Numbered from the stretch's first letter, positions 34,101-43,576 are shown. The stretch: DNA of 64,000 nt from Mycolicibacterium sp. CBMA 234 (GCF_009729415.1 NZ_MPKW01000034.1:1-64000), one strand, 5' to 3'. Numbers and translations: made by a program. The notes: generated from the letters alone by a model not told the origin.

Positions 34101-37100
34101 TCTGGATCGCGATCCACTTCACCCTGCCGGCGGCCACCGTCGACGGCGGTATGCCGGTCGTCACCACCGAGGACGCCTCGGCCGCGATGCGTGCCGTGCT
34201 CGCCATCGCCGCCGGTGCCGACGGCGTGGATGCGCTGCCGGTCGTCACCGACAGCGTCGCCACCGTCACCGCCGATTGGGACCCGGAGGAGGTCGCCGAC
34301 CACACCGGCGTCACCGCCACCTTCGGCGCCCCGCTGGCGCCGGGCCTGACCCTGGTGCCCGACGCCCTCGTCGGCCGCTGCTGGCCGGCCGTGTTCTCGG
34401 TCATCGGCGCCGCCGTCACCGCTGACGGCATCCCGGTCGTCGAAGGTCTGCTGAGCTTGGTCCACCTGGACCACGCCGCGCACCTGCTGGCCCCGATGCC
34501 CGCTGAGCGGGCCGAATTGACCGTCACCGCAACGGCTTCCGCTGCGTTCGACACCGAGGTCGGCCGTGTCGTGCCGGTCGAGGTGAAGATCAGCCTTGGA
34601 GATCCTGAGACCGACGGCACGCTTCTCGCAGTCCTCGAAGAGCGCTTCGCCATCCGTGGCCGCAGCGGTGCTGCCGAGCTGACCGACCCGCTCCGCGCCG
34701 GCGGTGCGATCACCGACAACGCCACCGAGACCCCGCGTCGTCGTCGCCGCGACGTCGCTGTCACCGCGCCGGTCGACATGAGCGCTTTCGCCGTGGTGTC
34801 GGGTGACCACAACCCGATCCACACCGACCGCGCCGCCGCGCTGCTGGCCGGTCTGAAGTCGCCCATCGTGCACGGCATGTGGCTGTCCGCCGCTGCTCAG
34901 CACGTCGTCACCGCCACTGACGGCCGGGCCACCCCGCCCGCTCGCCTGGTCGGCTGGACGTCGCGCTTCCTCGGCATGGTCATGCCGGGCGACGAGATCG
35001 ACTTCCGCGTCGACCGCGTCGGCATCGACCGCGGCGCCGAGATCATCGAGGTCACCGCGAAGGTCGGCGGCAACCTGGTGATGTCTGCGACCGCCCAATT
35101 GGCCGCTCCCAAAACGGTTTACGCGTTCCCGGGCCAGGGCATCCAGCACAAGGGCATGGGCATGGAGGTCCGTGCCCGCTCCAAGGCCGCCCGCAAGATC
35201 TGGGATTCCGCGGACAAGTTCACCCGCGACGTCCTGGGCTTCTCGGTGCTGCACCTGGTGCGCGACAACCCGACCAGCATCATCGCCAGCGGTGTGCACT
35301 ACTACCACCCGGACGGCGTGCTGTTCCTGACGCAGTTCACCCAGGTGGCCATGGCCACCGTCGCGGCCGCCCAGGTGGCCGAGATGCGCGAGCAGGGTGC
35401 CTTCGTCGAGGGCGCCATCGCCTGCGGCCACTCCGTCGGTGAGTACACCGCGCTGGCCTGCGTGTCCGGCGTGTACGAGCTGGAAGCGCTGCTGGAGGTG
35501 GTGTTCCACCGCGGCAGCAAGATGCACGACATCGTCCCGCGTGACGCCAAGGGCCGGTCCGACTACCGCCTGGCCGCCATCCGGCCGTCGCAGATCGATC
35601 TCGACGATGACGACGTCACCGACTTCGTCGCCCGGATCGCCGAGGAGACCGGCGAGTTCCTGCAGATCGTGAACTTCAACCTGCGCGGTTCGCAGTACGC
35701 CATCGCCGGTACCGTCCGCGGCCTCGAGGCCCTGGAAGCCGAGATCGAGCGTCGTCGCGAAATCACCGGCGGCAAGCGGTCGTTCATCCTGGTGCCCGGC
35801 ATCGACGTGCCGTTCCACTCCGAGGTGCTGCGGGTCGGCGTCGCCGACTTCCGTCGCGCGCTCGACCGCGTCATGCCGCACGGGCAGGACCCCGAAATCC
35901 TGGTCGGCAAGTACATCCCGAACCTGGTGCCGCGGCCCTTCACCCTGGACAAGGACTTCATCGAGGAGATCCGCGACCTGGTGCCGGCCGAGCCGCTCGA
36001 CGAGATCCTCGCCGACTACGACACCTGGCGGAACGAGAAGCCGTCCGAGCTGATGCGCAAGATGGTCATCGAGCTGCTGGCCTGGCAGTTCGCCAGCCCG
36101 GTGCGCTGGATCGAGACCCAGGACCTGCTGTTCATCGAGGAAGCCGCCGGCGGCCTCGGTGTCGAGCGGTTCGTCGAGGTCGGTGTGAAGACCATGCCGA
36201 CCGTCGCGGGCCTGGCCACCAACACGCTCAAGCTGCCCGAGTACTCGCACAACACCACCGAGATCCTCAACGTCGAGCGCGACGCCGCGGTGCTGTTCGC
36301 GACCGACACCGACCCGGTGGAGGACGACGCCCCGGCGCCGGCCGCTGCTGAGGCTGCAGCACCGGCGGAAGCTGTTGCGGCAGCACCGGTTCCGGCTGCC
36401 GCCCCGGTGGCTGCCGTAGGTGGACCGCGTCCGGACGACATCGGCTACGACGCTGCCGACGCCACCATGGCGCTCATCGCGCTGTCGGCGAAGATGCGCA
36501 TCGACCAGATCGAACCGCTGGACTCCATCGAGTCGATCACCGACGGTGCCTCGTCGCGACGTAACCAGCTGCTGGTCGACCTGGGTTCGGAGCTGAACCT
36601 GGGCGCCATCGACGGTGCCGCGGAAGCGGACCTGAACGGCCTCAAGGGACAGGTCACCAAGCTGGCCCGCACCTACAAGCCGTTCGGCCCCGTCCTTTCG
36701 GACGCGATCAACGACCAGCTGCGCACGGTCCTCGGACCCTCCGGCAAGCGTCCGGCGTACATCGCCGAGCGCGTCAGCAAGGCCTGGGAACTGGGCCCCG
36801 GCTGGGCCAAGCACGTCACCGCCGAGGTGGCGCTGGGCACCCGTGAGGGCAGCAGCGTCCGCGGTGGCGACATGGGCGGCCTGCACACCGGCGCACTGGC
36901 CGACGCCAACGCCGTCGACAAGGTCATCGACGCCGCCGTCACCGCGGTCGGCGCTCGTAAGGGCATCGTTGTGGCGCTGCCGTCCACCGGCGGTGCCGCC
37001 GGTGGTGTGGTCGACTCGGCCGCTCTGAACGAGTTCGCCGACAAGGTCACCGGCCCCAACGGTGTGCTGGCTTCGGCCGCCCGGATGATCCTGGGTGAGC

Positions 37101-40100
37101 TGGGTCTGCAGGCTCCGGTGTCGGTGCCCGACGCGACCGACTCCGAGCTGATCGACCTCGTGACCGCCGAATTGGGTTCGGACTGGCCGCGTTTGGTGGC
37201 TCCGTCGTTCGACGCCCGCAAGGCCGTCTTGTTCGACGACCGCTGGGCCAGCGGTCGTGAGGACCTTGCGCGCATCTGGCTGCTTGAGGAAGGCGACGTC
37301 GACCGCGACTGGGCGACGTTGTCGGAGAGCTTCGAAGGTGCCGGGCACGTCGTCGCGACGCAGGCCAGCTGGTGGCAGGGCAAGGCACTCGCTGCCGGCC
37401 GCACCATCCACGCTTCGCTGTACGGCCGCGCCGCCGCCGGTGCGGAGAACCCGGAGAAGGGCCGCTACGCCAACGAGGTCGCGGTCGTCACGGGTGCCTC
37501 CAAGGGCTCGATCGCGTCGTCCGTGGTGGGTCAGCTGCTCGCCGGTGGCGCCAGCGTGATTGCCACGACATCGCGTCTCGATGACAACCGGTTGGCGTTC
37601 TACCGCACGCTGTACCGGGACAACGCCCGGTTCGGTGCACAGCTGTGGGTGGTTCCGGCAAACATGGCCTCCTACAACGACATTGACGCACTGGTCGAGT
37701 GGGTCGGCCATGAGCAGGTCGAGAACCTCGGGCCCAAGGCCATCCACCTCAAGGACGCGCAGACCCCGACGCTGCTGTTCCCGTTCGCCGCGCCGCGCGT
37801 GTCCGGGGACCTGTCGGAAGCCGGCGCCCGCGCCGAGATGGAGATGAAGGTTCTGCTGTGGGCCGTGCAGCGGCTCATCGGTGGGCTCTCGCACATCGGT
37901 TCCGACCGCGACATCGCCTCGCGCCTGCACGTGGTGCTGCCCGGTTCGCCGAACCGCGGCATGTTCGGTGGCGACGGTGCCTACGGCGAGTCGAAGGCTG
38001 CGCTCGACGCGGTCGTCGCCCGCTGGAAGGCGGAAACCTCGTGGTCGCAGCGGGTTTCGCTGGCACACGCGCTGATCGGCTGGACCAAGGGCACCGGCCT
38101 GATGGGTCACAACGACGCCATCGTGGGTGCCGTCGAGGAAGCCGGCGTCATCACGTACACCTCCGAAGAGATGGCTTCGATGCTGCTGAACCTGTGCAGC
38201 ATCGACTCCAAGGTGTCGGCGTCGCGTGAGCCCATCCAGGTCGACCTGACCGGTGGCCTCGGCGACATCGAGCTCGACATGGCCGAGCTGGCTGCCAAGG
38301 CTCGCGAAGAGATGGTGGCTGACGCTGCTCCGGCCGATGAGGATCTGGAAGGCACCATCTCGGCACTGCCGTCGCCGCCGCGTGGCTACCAGGCCGCGCC
38401 GGCTCCGGAGTGGGCTGACCTGGACATCGATCCGGCCGACATGGTCGTGCTGGTCTCCGGTGCTGAACTCGGCCCCTACGGCTCGTCGCGTACTCGCTTC
38501 GAGATGGAGGTCTCCGGCGAGCTGTCGGCCGCGGGCGTCCTGGAGCTGGCCTGGACCACCGGTCTGGTCAAGTGGGAAGACGACCCGAAGCCGGGCTGGT
38601 ACGACACCACCACCGGTGACCTGGTCGACGAGTCCGAGCTGGTCGAGCGTTACCACGAGACCGTGCTCGAGCGCGTCGGTATCCGCCAGTGGGTGGACGA
38701 CGGCTTCATCGACCCCGATCACGGTGCGCCGCTGCTGGTTTCGGTGTTCCTCGACAAGGACTTCTCGTTCGTCGTGTCCGCCGAGGCCGACGCCCGGGCG
38801 TTCCACCAGTTCGATCCGGAGCACACCGTCATCGCGCCGGTGCCGGACAGCAGCGACTGGCAGGTCACCCGCAAGGCCGGCACCGAGATCCGCGTGCCGC
38901 GCAAGGTCGAGCTGTCGCGGACCGTCGGCGCCCAGGTGCCGACCGGCTTCGACCCGCAGGTCTACGGCGTCACGCCGGACATGACCAGCTCGATCGACCG
39001 ACTGGCGCTGTGGAACCTGGTCACCACCGTGGACGCGTTCCTGTCGGCCGGCTTCAGCCCGGAAGAGCTGATGCGCTGGGTGCACCCGAGCCTCGTGGCC
39101 TCTACGCAGGGCACCGGTATGGGCGGCATGACCTCGATGCAGACCATGTACCACGGAAACCTGCTGGGCCGGAACAAGCCGAACGACATCCTGCAGGAAG
39201 TCCTGCCGAACGTCTTCGCCGGTCACGTCGTGCAGTCGTACATCGGTAGCTACGGCGCCATGATCCACCCGGTCGGCGCGTGCGCCACTGCCGCGGTGTC
39301 GGTCGAAGAGGGTGTCGACAAGATCCGTTTGGGCAAGGCCGAATTCGTGGTCGCCGGTGGTTACGACGACCTGACGCTGGAAGCCATCATCGGCTTCGGC
39401 GACATGTCGGCTACCGCCGAGACCGCGATGATGCGGGCCCGCGGCATCAGCGACTCGAAGTTCTCGCGCGCCAACGACCGTCGTCGTCTCGGCTTCGTCG
39501 AAGGCCAGGGCGGTGGCACCGTCCTGCTGGCTCGTGGTGACCTCGCGGTGAAGATGGGTCTGCCCATCCAGGCCGTCGTCGCCTACGTGTCGTCGTTCGG
39601 TGACGGTGTGCACACCTCGATCCCGGCCCCCGGCCTGGGTGCTCTCGGTGCCGGCCGCGGTGGCCGTCAGTCGCAGCTGGTGCGCGACCTGGCCAAGCTG
39701 GGCGTCACCCCGGACGACATCGCGGTGATCTCCAAGCACGACACCTCGACGCTGGCGAACGACCCCAACGAGACCGAACTGCACGAGCGCCTCGCGGCCT
39801 CGATGGGCCGGTCCCCGGGTAACCCGCTGTTCATCGTCAGCCAGAAGAGCCTGACCGGACACAGCAAGGGTGGCGCCGCGGCGTTCCAGATGCTGGGTCT
39901 GTGCCAGGTCCTGCGCGACGGCGTCATCCCGCCGAACCGCAGCCTGGACTGCGTCGACGACGAGCTGTCCAACGCCCAGCACTTCGTGTGGGTGCGGGAG
40001 GCGCTGAAGTTCGGCGACCGGTTGCCGCTCAAAGCCGGTCTGGTGACCAGCCTTGGCTTCGGTCACGTGTCGGGCCTGATCGCTCTGGTCCACCCGCAGG

Positions 40101-40336
40101 CGCTGGTGGCGGCTCTCGATCCGGCCGAGCGTGAGGACTACCTGCGTCGTTCGGGTGAGCGCGTGTTGGCTGGTCAGCACCGGTTGGCTTCGGCTATCGC
40201 CGGTGGGCGGGCGCTGTACGAGAAGCCTGCGGACCGTCGCTTCAACCACGATGCACCGGAGAAGCGTCAGGAAGCGGACATGCTGCTCGACGCCGACGCG
40301 CGCCTGGGCGAGAACGGTTGGTACGGCCGCTCGTGA
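31103..40336 (+). CDS. fas: Type I fatty acid synthase
   Basis: A 3,077-residue multifunctional enzyme that makes C16-C26 acyl-CoAs, later elongated to mycolic acids. Domains in order: acetyltransferase with GHSQG (Ser150); enoyl reductase from about 410 (RSPILLAGMTPTTVDA); dehydratase from about 1,200 (SGDHNPIHTD); malonyl/palmitoyl transferase with GHSVGE (Ser1444); an Ala/Pro linker (about 1,735-1,775); ACP with the likely pantetheine Ser1817 in DGASSRRNQLLVDLG; ketoreductase (about 2,115 on, VVTGASKGSIASSVV); and ketosynthase with CATAAVSVEEG (Cys2727) and SLTGHSKGG. The GTG start follows GAGGAGAG. Intact, with normal length for mycobacterial FAS-I. Codon bias is strong (C/G third positions), consistent with high expression. 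Confidence 0.97.
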   Translation: MTINEHRNVTSGRTADAVAGNANALVDLLNAGEPYAVAFGGQGANWLENLEELVSAAGIESELSEIVGEAALLLEPVARELVVVRPIGFEPMQWIRALAADEPLPTAKQLTTAAISGPGILLAQMAAIRAVQRQGLDLAGTPPVAVAGHSQGIIAAEALKANGTRDAELLALLQLIGAAGSLVSRRRGMVGRGDKSPMVSVTNVDPERIAELLEDFSKDVRTVLPPVLSIRNGRRSVVITGTPEQLARFELYCSKITEKDEAERKNKLRGGAVFGPVFQGVQVEVGFHTPRLADGIELVDRWAAKIGIDTDLAHALTEAIFVKPIDWVAEVERLRDAGANWIIDLGPSDTVTRLTSPIIRGLGVGIVPAATRAGQRSLFTVGAAPVVQPAWSSFAPSAVQLPNGDVKLSTKFTRLTGRSPILLAGMTPTTVDAKIVAAAANAGHWAELAGGGQVTEEIFEGRVAELTQMLEPGRAIQFNSLFLDPYLWKLQLGGKRIVQKARQSGAPIDGVIVTAGIPELDEAVALIDELHEIGITNVVFKPGTVDQIKSVIKIAEEVPDKEIIVHVEGGRAGGHHSWEDLDDLLVSTYSDLRKQANLTICVGGGIGTPERAAEYLSGRWAETYGFPLMPVDGILVGTAAMATLEATTSPQVKQLLVDTKGTDQWVGAGKAQGGMASGRSQLGADIHEIDNTASRCGRLLDEVAGDADAVAVRRDEIIAAMANTAKPYFGDLDAMTYLQWLQRYVELAIGDGSSTADTKRDHSPWLDVTWRDRFEEMLQRAEARLNPADAGSIETLFPATAEGEALLEDPQRAIAELLARYPEAEALRLHPADIPFFVTLCKTLGKPVNFVPVIDKDVRRWWRSDSLWQAHDARYDADQVCVIPGTAAVAGITRVDEPVGDLLDRFEQAAIDEVLAAGVKPVPAVSRRQARADITGPLAVVLDSPDVLWAGRTAINPVHRIGAPAEWQVNENRSATHPSTGARLELDGDSVTLNVPLSGVWIAIHFTLPAATVDGGMPVVTTEDASAAMRAVLAIAAGADGVDALPVVTDSVATVTADWDPEEVADHTGVTATFGAPLAPGLTLVPDALVGRCWPAVFSVIGAAVTADGIPVVEGLLSLVHLDHAAHLLAPMPAERAELTVTATASAAFDTEVGRVVPVEVKISLGDPETDGTLLAVLEERFAIRGRSGAAELTDPLRAGGAITDNATETPRRRRRDVAVTAPVDMSAFAVVSGDHNPIHTDRAAALLAGLKSPIVHGMWLSAAAQHVVTATDGRATPPARLVGWTSRFLGMVMPGDEIDFRVDRVGIDRGAEIIEVTAKVGGNLVMSATAQLAAPKTVYAFPGQGIQHKGMGMEVRARSKAARKIWDSADKFTRDVLGFSVLHLVRDNPTSIIASGVHYYHPDGVLFLTQFTQVAMATVAAAQVAEMREQGAFVEGAIACGHSVGEYTALACVSGVYELEALLEVVFHRGSKMHDIVPRDAKGRSDYRLAAIRPSQIDLDDDDVTDFVARIAEETGEFLQIVNFNLRGSQYAIAGTVRGLEALEAEIERRREITGGKRSFILVPGIDVPFHSEVLRVGVADFRRALDRVMPHGQDPEILVGKYIPNLVPRPFTLDKDFIEEIRDLVPAEPLDEILADYDTWRNEKPSELMRKMVIELLAWQFASPVRWIETQDLLFIEEAAGGLGVERFVEVGVKTMPTVAGLATNTLKLPEYSHNTTEILNVERDAAVLFATDTDPVEDDAPAPAAAEAAAPAEAVAAAPVPAAAPVAAVGGPRPDDIGYDAADATMALIALSAKMRIDQIEPLDSIESITDGASSRRNQLLVDLGSELNLGAIDGAAEADLNGLKGQVTKLARTYKPFGPVLSDAINDQLRTVLGPSGKRPAYIAERVSKAWELGPGWAKHVTAEVALGTREGSSVRGGDMGGLHTGALADANAVDKVIDAAVTAVGARKGIVVALPSTGGAAGGVVDSAALNEFADKVTGPNGVLASAARMILGELGLQAPVSVPDATDSELIDLVTAELGSDWPRLVAPSFDARKAVLFDDRWASGREDLARIWLLEEGDVDRDWATLSESFEGAGHVVATQASWWQGKALAAGRTIHASLYGRAAAGAENPEKGRYANEVAVVTGASKGSIASSVVGQLLAGGASVIATTSRLDDNRLAFYRTLYRDNARFGAQLWVVPANMASYNDIDALVEWVGHEQVENLGPKAIHLKDAQTPTLLFPFAAPRVSGDLSEAGARAEMEMKVLLWAVQRLIGGLSHIGSDRDIASRLHVVLPGSPNRGMFGGDGAYGESKAALDAVVARWKAETSWSQRVSLAHALIGWTKGTGLMGHNDAIVGAVEEAGVITYTSEEMASMLLNLCSIDSKVSASREPIQVDLTGGLGDIELDMAELAAKAREEMVADAAPADEDLEGTISALPSPPRGYQAAPAPEWADLDIDPADMVVLVSGAELGPYGSSRTRFEMEVSGELSAAGVLELAWTTGLVKWEDDPKPGWYDTTTGDLVDESELVERYHETVLERVGIRQWVDDGFIDPDHGAPLLVSVFLDKDFSFVVSAEADARAFHQFDPEHTVIAPVPDSSDWQVTRKAGTEIRVPRKVELSRTVGAQVPTGFDPQVYGVTPDMTSSIDRLALWNLVTTVDAFLSAGFSPEELMRWVHPSLVASTQGTGMGGMTSMQTMYHGNLLGRNKPNDILQEVLPNVFAGHVVQSYIGSYGAMIHPVGACATAAVSVEEGVDKIRLGKAEFVVAGGYDDLTLEAIIGFGDMSATAETAMMRARGISDSKFSRANDRRRLGFVEGQGGGTVLLARGDLAVKMGLPIQAVVAYVSSFGDGVHTSIPAPGLGALGAGRGGRQSQLVRDLAKLGVTPDDIAVISKHDTSTLANDPNETELHERLAASMGRSPGNPLFIVSQKSLTGHSKGGAAAFQMLGLCQVLRDGVIPPNRSLDCVDDELSNAQHFVWVREALKFGDRLPLKAGLVTSLGFGHVSGLIALVHPQALVAALDPAEREDYLRRSGERVLAGQHRLASAIAGGRALYEKPADRRFNHDAPEKRQEADMLLDADARLGENGWYGRS

Positions 40337-40379
40337 GCCCTTGCATGGCGTCGGGATTCGACAAGCTAGGTTGTTGCCC

Positions 40380-40772
40380 ATGAGCATCCTGGGTGTGGGC
40401 ATCGACCTGGTCTCGATTCCGGATTTCGCCGAGCAGGTCGACCAACCGGGCACCGTCTTCGCGGAGACGTTTACCCCAGGTGAACGCCGTGACGCCGCCG
40501 ACAAGAGCTCGTCGGCGGCACGGCACCTGGCGGCCCGCTGGGCGGCCAAGGAGGCTGTGATCAAGGCGTGGTCGGGCTCGCGGTTCTCGAAGCGTCCGGT
40601 GCTGCCCGAGGGCATCCACCGTGACATCGAGGTCGTCACCGACATGTGGGGCCGGCCCAAGGTGCGGCTGTCCGGCGAGATCGCCGAGCACCTCAAGGGC
40701 GTGGCCATCCACGTGTCGCTGACCCACGAAGGCGACACCGCGGCGGCGGTCGCGGTCCTCGAGCAGGACTAG
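40380..40772 (+). CDS. acpS: Holo-[acyl-carrier-protein] synthase
   Basis: A 130-residue phosphopantetheinyl transferase that loads 4'-phosphopantetheine on the FAS-I ACP domain. Mg-binding residues fit Asp9 in LGVGIDLVSI and Glu58 in ARWAAKEAVIKAW. The ATG at 40380 gives the standard family N-terminus; the open frame extends farther upstream into fas but has no homology-like sequence there. It lies 43 bases after fas, as in other mycobacteria, and is probably co-transcribed. A strong hairpin follows. Confidence 0.95.
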   Translation: MSILGVGIDLVSIPDFAEQVDQPGTVFAETFTPGERRDAADKSSSAARHLAARWAAKEAVIKAWSGSRFSKRPVLPEGIHRDIEVVTDMWGRPKVRLSGEIAEHLKGVAIHVSLTHEGDTAAAVAVLEQD

Positions 40773-40782
40773 CTTTCTCTGC

Positions 40783-40842
40783 GCGAGCAGACATGAATGC
40801 CCCCGGCACAAAGGTGTGTCGGGGGCATTTGTGTCTGCTCGC
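40783..40842. terminator. Long hairpin after acpS (GCGAGCAGAC type)
   Basis: Arms at 40783-40805 and 40820-40842 form a 23-bp stem with two mismatches around a 14-base loop. The outer part is GCGAGCAGACA/TGTCTGCTCGC (one interior wobble) and the inner part AATGCCCCCG/CGGGGGCATT. It lacks a U-tract but is strong enough to end the fas-acpS transcript. Similar in position to the CGAGCGTG hairpins. Confidence 0.7.
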
Positions 40843-40872
40843 GGAGGTGGGTGACCGGCTAATCTTGGCCGC

Positions 40873-42201
40873 ATGAGTGATCTGGTCGCCGCTGTCCGTG
40901 AGATCCTGCCGTCGGTGCGTGCCGACCTGGAAGAACTGGTCCGCATCCAGTCGGTGTGGGCCGATCCGGCCCGGCATAGCGAGGTCCACCGCAGTGCCGC
41001 GCTGACCGCAAAGCTGTTGTCCGAAGCGGGTTTCGGTGAGGTCCACATCGTCCAAGAGGGCGGTGCCCCTGCAGTGATCGCTCGGCACCCGGCCCCGGAA
41101 GGCGCGCCGACGGTACTGCTGTACGCACACCACGATGTGCAGCCCGAGGGCGACGTCGCGCAATGGGACTCAGCGCCATTCGAACCGACGGAACGAGGCG
41201 GCCGCCTGTACGGCCGGGGCGGCGCCGACGACAAGGCCGGCATCGCCGTGCACCTGGCCGCCATGCGGGCGCACGGCGGAAAGCCGCCGGTCGGTGTCAC
41301 GGTTTTCGTTGAGGGAGAAGAGGAGTCGGGCTCGCCGTCCCTCGGTGCCCTGCTGGGCGCACACAAGGATCTGTTGAAGGCCGACGTCATCGTCATCGCT
41401 GATTCGGACAACTGGAGCACCGAGATTCCGGCGCTCACGGTGTCCCTGCGCGGGCTGGCTGACTGCGTGGTCGAGGTGGCGACGCTGGACCACGGCTTAC
41501 ATTCTGGGCTTTGGGGTGGCGTGGTGCCCGACGCTTTGAGTGCACTGGTGCGGTTGCTGGCGACCCTGCATGACGACGACGGCAACGTTGCGGTCGAGGG
41601 CCTCTACGAGGGCACTGCGGCCGACGTCGACCGGGGACCGGACTGGGTGGCCACCGAGACCGGCATGCTCGACGGGGTGCAGCAGATTGGTTCTGGCTCT
41701 GTGGTGCAACGACTTTGGGCCAAAGCGGCCATCACGGTCATCGGCATCGACACCACGTCGATCGGAAAGGCGTCGAACACGCTGATCCCGTGCGCCCGCG
41801 CCAAGGTCAGTATGCGGGTGGCTCCCGGTGGGAATGCGCTGGCACATCTCGCCGCCCTGACCCGTCACCTGGAGCAGCACGCGCCCTGGGGTGCGCGCGT
41901 TACCGTCACGCCCGGCGACGTCGGGCAGCCGTACGCCATCGAGGCCAGTGGCCCGGTGTACGACGCGGCCCGGTCGGCATTCACTCAGGCGTGGGGGACC
42001 GAGCCGGTTGACATGGGGATGGGCGGGTCCATCCCGTTCATCGCCGAGTTCGCTCAGACCTTCCCGGAGGCAACGATTTTGGTGACGGGCGTCGAGGACC
42101 CTGGCACGCAGGCACACAGCATCAACGAAAGCCTGCACCTCGGCGTGCTGGAGAAGGCGGCCATCTCTGAGGCGTTGCTGTTGGGCGCGTTGGCGCGCTA
42201 G
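40873..42201 (+). CDS. M20-family dipeptidase/peptidase, Rv2522c-like
   Basis: A 442-residue zinc peptidase. Metal and catalytic residues are visible as YAHHDVQPEG (His87, Asp89), YGRGGADDKAG (Asp119/120) and VEGEEESGSP (Glu149-151). The dimerisation (lid) domain lies at about 185-310. The C-terminal metal His fits the end region QAHSINESLHLG. Rv2522c occupies the same place after acpS in M. tuberculosis. Probably a cytosolic di/tripeptidase. The 3' end abuts an 18-bp inverted repeat. Confidence 0.93.
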   Translation: MSDLVAAVREILPSVRADLEELVRIQSVWADPARHSEVHRSAALTAKLLSEAGFGEVHIVQEGGAPAVIARHPAPEGAPTVLLYAHHDVQPEGDVAQWDSAPFEPTERGGRLYGRGGADDKAGIAVHLAAMRAHGGKPPVGVTVFVEGEEESGSPSLGALLGAHKDLLKADVIVIADSDNWSTEIPALTVSLRGLADCVVEVATLDHGLHSGLWGGVVPDALSALVRLLATLHDDDGNVAVEGLYEGTAADVDRGPDWVATETGMLDGVQQIGSGSVVQRLWAKAAITVIGIDTTSIGKASNTLIPCARAKVSMRVAPGGNALAHLAALTRHLEQHAPWGARVTVTPGDVGQPYAIEASGPVYDAARSAFTQAWGTEPVDMGMGGSIPFIAEFAQTFPEATILVTGVEDPGTQAHSINESLHLGVLEKAAISEALLLGALAR

Positions 42202-42232
42202 GGCGCTATCAGATGTGTGGGGGTCTCCGCGT

Positions 42233-42290
42233 CGAGCGTGGGGGTTTACGTGGAAAATCCGCCGGATCTCCGCGTAAACCCCCACGCTCG
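42233..42290. terminator. CGAGCGTG-type hairpin 4, perfect 18-bp stem
   Basis: CGAGCGTGGGGGTTTACG (42233-42250) is perfectly complementary to 42273-42290, separated by 22 bases. It sits between the convergent ends of the M20 peptidase and the amidohydrolase operon. It marks the left edge of the operon inserted between the Rv2522c-like and bcp genes. It can serve both strands as a terminator; no U-tract. Confidence 0.75.
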
Positions 42291-42307
42291 TCATCGAGGG
42301 GCCTACC

Positions 42308-43576
42308 TCAGAACGACTCGGGGTCGCGCTGAACCGACTCGGGCACCGCGTGCTGGTAGAGCCGAGAGGCGTTCTCCCAGGTGATCTTTCGGATCGCATC
42401 GGCGGGTAGGTCGCCGATCTCGCCGTGAATGGTCGCCTGGGTGTGCGGCCACGTCGAGTCACAGTGCGGATAGTCGGCCTCCAACATGATGTTGTCCAGG
42501 CCGATGCGGTCGCGCTGTACAAACGACGACTGGTCTTCCACCGCGCAGAACCAGAAGTTTCGGGTGAAAACCTCAGCTGGAGTGAGTTTTTCGCCGAGTC
42601 GTTCCCAGGTGCCGTACATCGAGTGATAGCTGAGCATGTGGTCCAGCCGGTCCAGCAGCCCAGCCACCCAGCCGATGCCGCCTTCGGACAGGCAGATCTT
42701 GAGCTCCGGAAACCGGCTGGGTAGACCGGAATACAGCCAATCGACCGCGGCTGAGATGGCGTAGGCGAAGAACAGCACGCCCTGCACGTCTGGCGGCGCG
42801 TCCGGGGTGGTGGAGGGAGAGGAGCCCGACGACCCGATGTGCAGGTTCACCACCGTGCCGGTCTCGGCGCACGCCGCCATCATTGGATCCCAGTAGCCCG
42901 AATGGATGCTCGGCAGCCCCAGCATGGCCGGGTTCTCGCTGAACGTCATGGCGTGGAAGCCACGTTCGGCGTTCTCGTAGATCATCTCGGCGCCCACGTC
43001 GGGGTCCAGGAGCCAGGGCAGCTGGCAGGGGATGATCCGGTCCGGGTACGAGCCGGCCCAGACGTCGAAATGCCAGTCGTTCCAGGCCCGTACCGACGCC
43101 ATGGCCAAGTCCCGGTCGGTGGTGACCTGCTGCAGCCGCTGGCCGGCGAACCCGGGCAGGAACGACGGGAAGTTCAGTGAGGCATACACGCCGTTGAGGT
43201 CCATGTCGCGGACTCGCTCGTGGATATCCCAAGCGCCCCGGCGCATTTCGTCGAAGCGTACGGGCTCGAAGCCGTACTCGGACACCGGTCGGCCCACCAC
43301 GGCGTTGAATCCGACGTTGGGCAGTTCCTTGCCGTCGTACACCCAGGTCTGGCCGCCGCTGTCGGTGTCGACCACGCGCGGGGCCCGGTCGGCGAACTTG
43401 CTCGGCAGGCGTCCGGTGAAGGTGTCCGGCGGCTCGACGATGTGGTCGTCAACAGAGATCACCGTGTATCGACGCGGGGCGCGCGGTGGGTCGGGCAGCA
43501 GGGTGACAGTACGGTCGGCGCCAGTCTTGGCGACCGTGAAGTCGAGGTTGGCGGCTAGGTCATCAATAGATTTCAT
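42308..43576 (-). CDS. Amidohydrolase-family (PF04909-type) metal hydrolase/decarboxylase
   Basis: A 422-residue TIM-barrel protein. The N-terminal motif is ISVDDHIVEPPDTF (about 40-53), an Asp-His variant of the HxH metal site. Later blocks are VVNLHIGSSGSS (about 240-251), KICLSEGGIGWV and a final LEADYPHCDSTWPH (about 365-378), typical of large amidohydrolase 2 proteins in actinobacteria. Last gene of a GntR-led operon with an acyl-CoA ligase and a class II aldolase. The operon suggests breakdown of an organic acid with a cleavable or decarboxylatable group. The substrate is unknown. Confidence 0.85.
   Translation of the reverse strand: MKSIDDLAANLDFTVAKTGADRTVTLLPDPPRAPRRYTVISVDDHIVEPPDTFTGRLPSKFADRAPRVVDTDSGGQTWVYDGKELPNVGFNAVVGRPVSEYGFEPVRFDEMRRGAWDIHERVRDMDLNGVYASLNFPSFLPGFAGQRLQQVTTDRDLAMASVRAWNDWHFDVWAGSYPDRIIPCQLPWLLDPDVGAEMIYENAERGFHAMTFSENPAMLGLPSIHSGYWDPMMAACAETGTVVNLHIGSSGSSPSTTPDAPPDVQGVLFFAYAISAAVDWLYSGLPSRFPELKICLSEGGIGWVAGLLDRLDHMLSYHSMYGTWERLGEKLTPAEVFTRNFWFCAVEDQSSFVQRDRIGLDNIMLEADYPHCDSTWPHTQATIHGEIGDLPADAIRKITWENASRLYQHAVPESVQRDPESF

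Noticed and set aside
31550..40738. An open frame of over 3,000 codons antisense to fas
   Set aside because: It mirrors fas codon positions, has low-complexity His/Arg/Gly/Asp-rich translation, no ribosome site and no motif. Strong C/G third-position bias in fas removes stop codons on the opposite strand.
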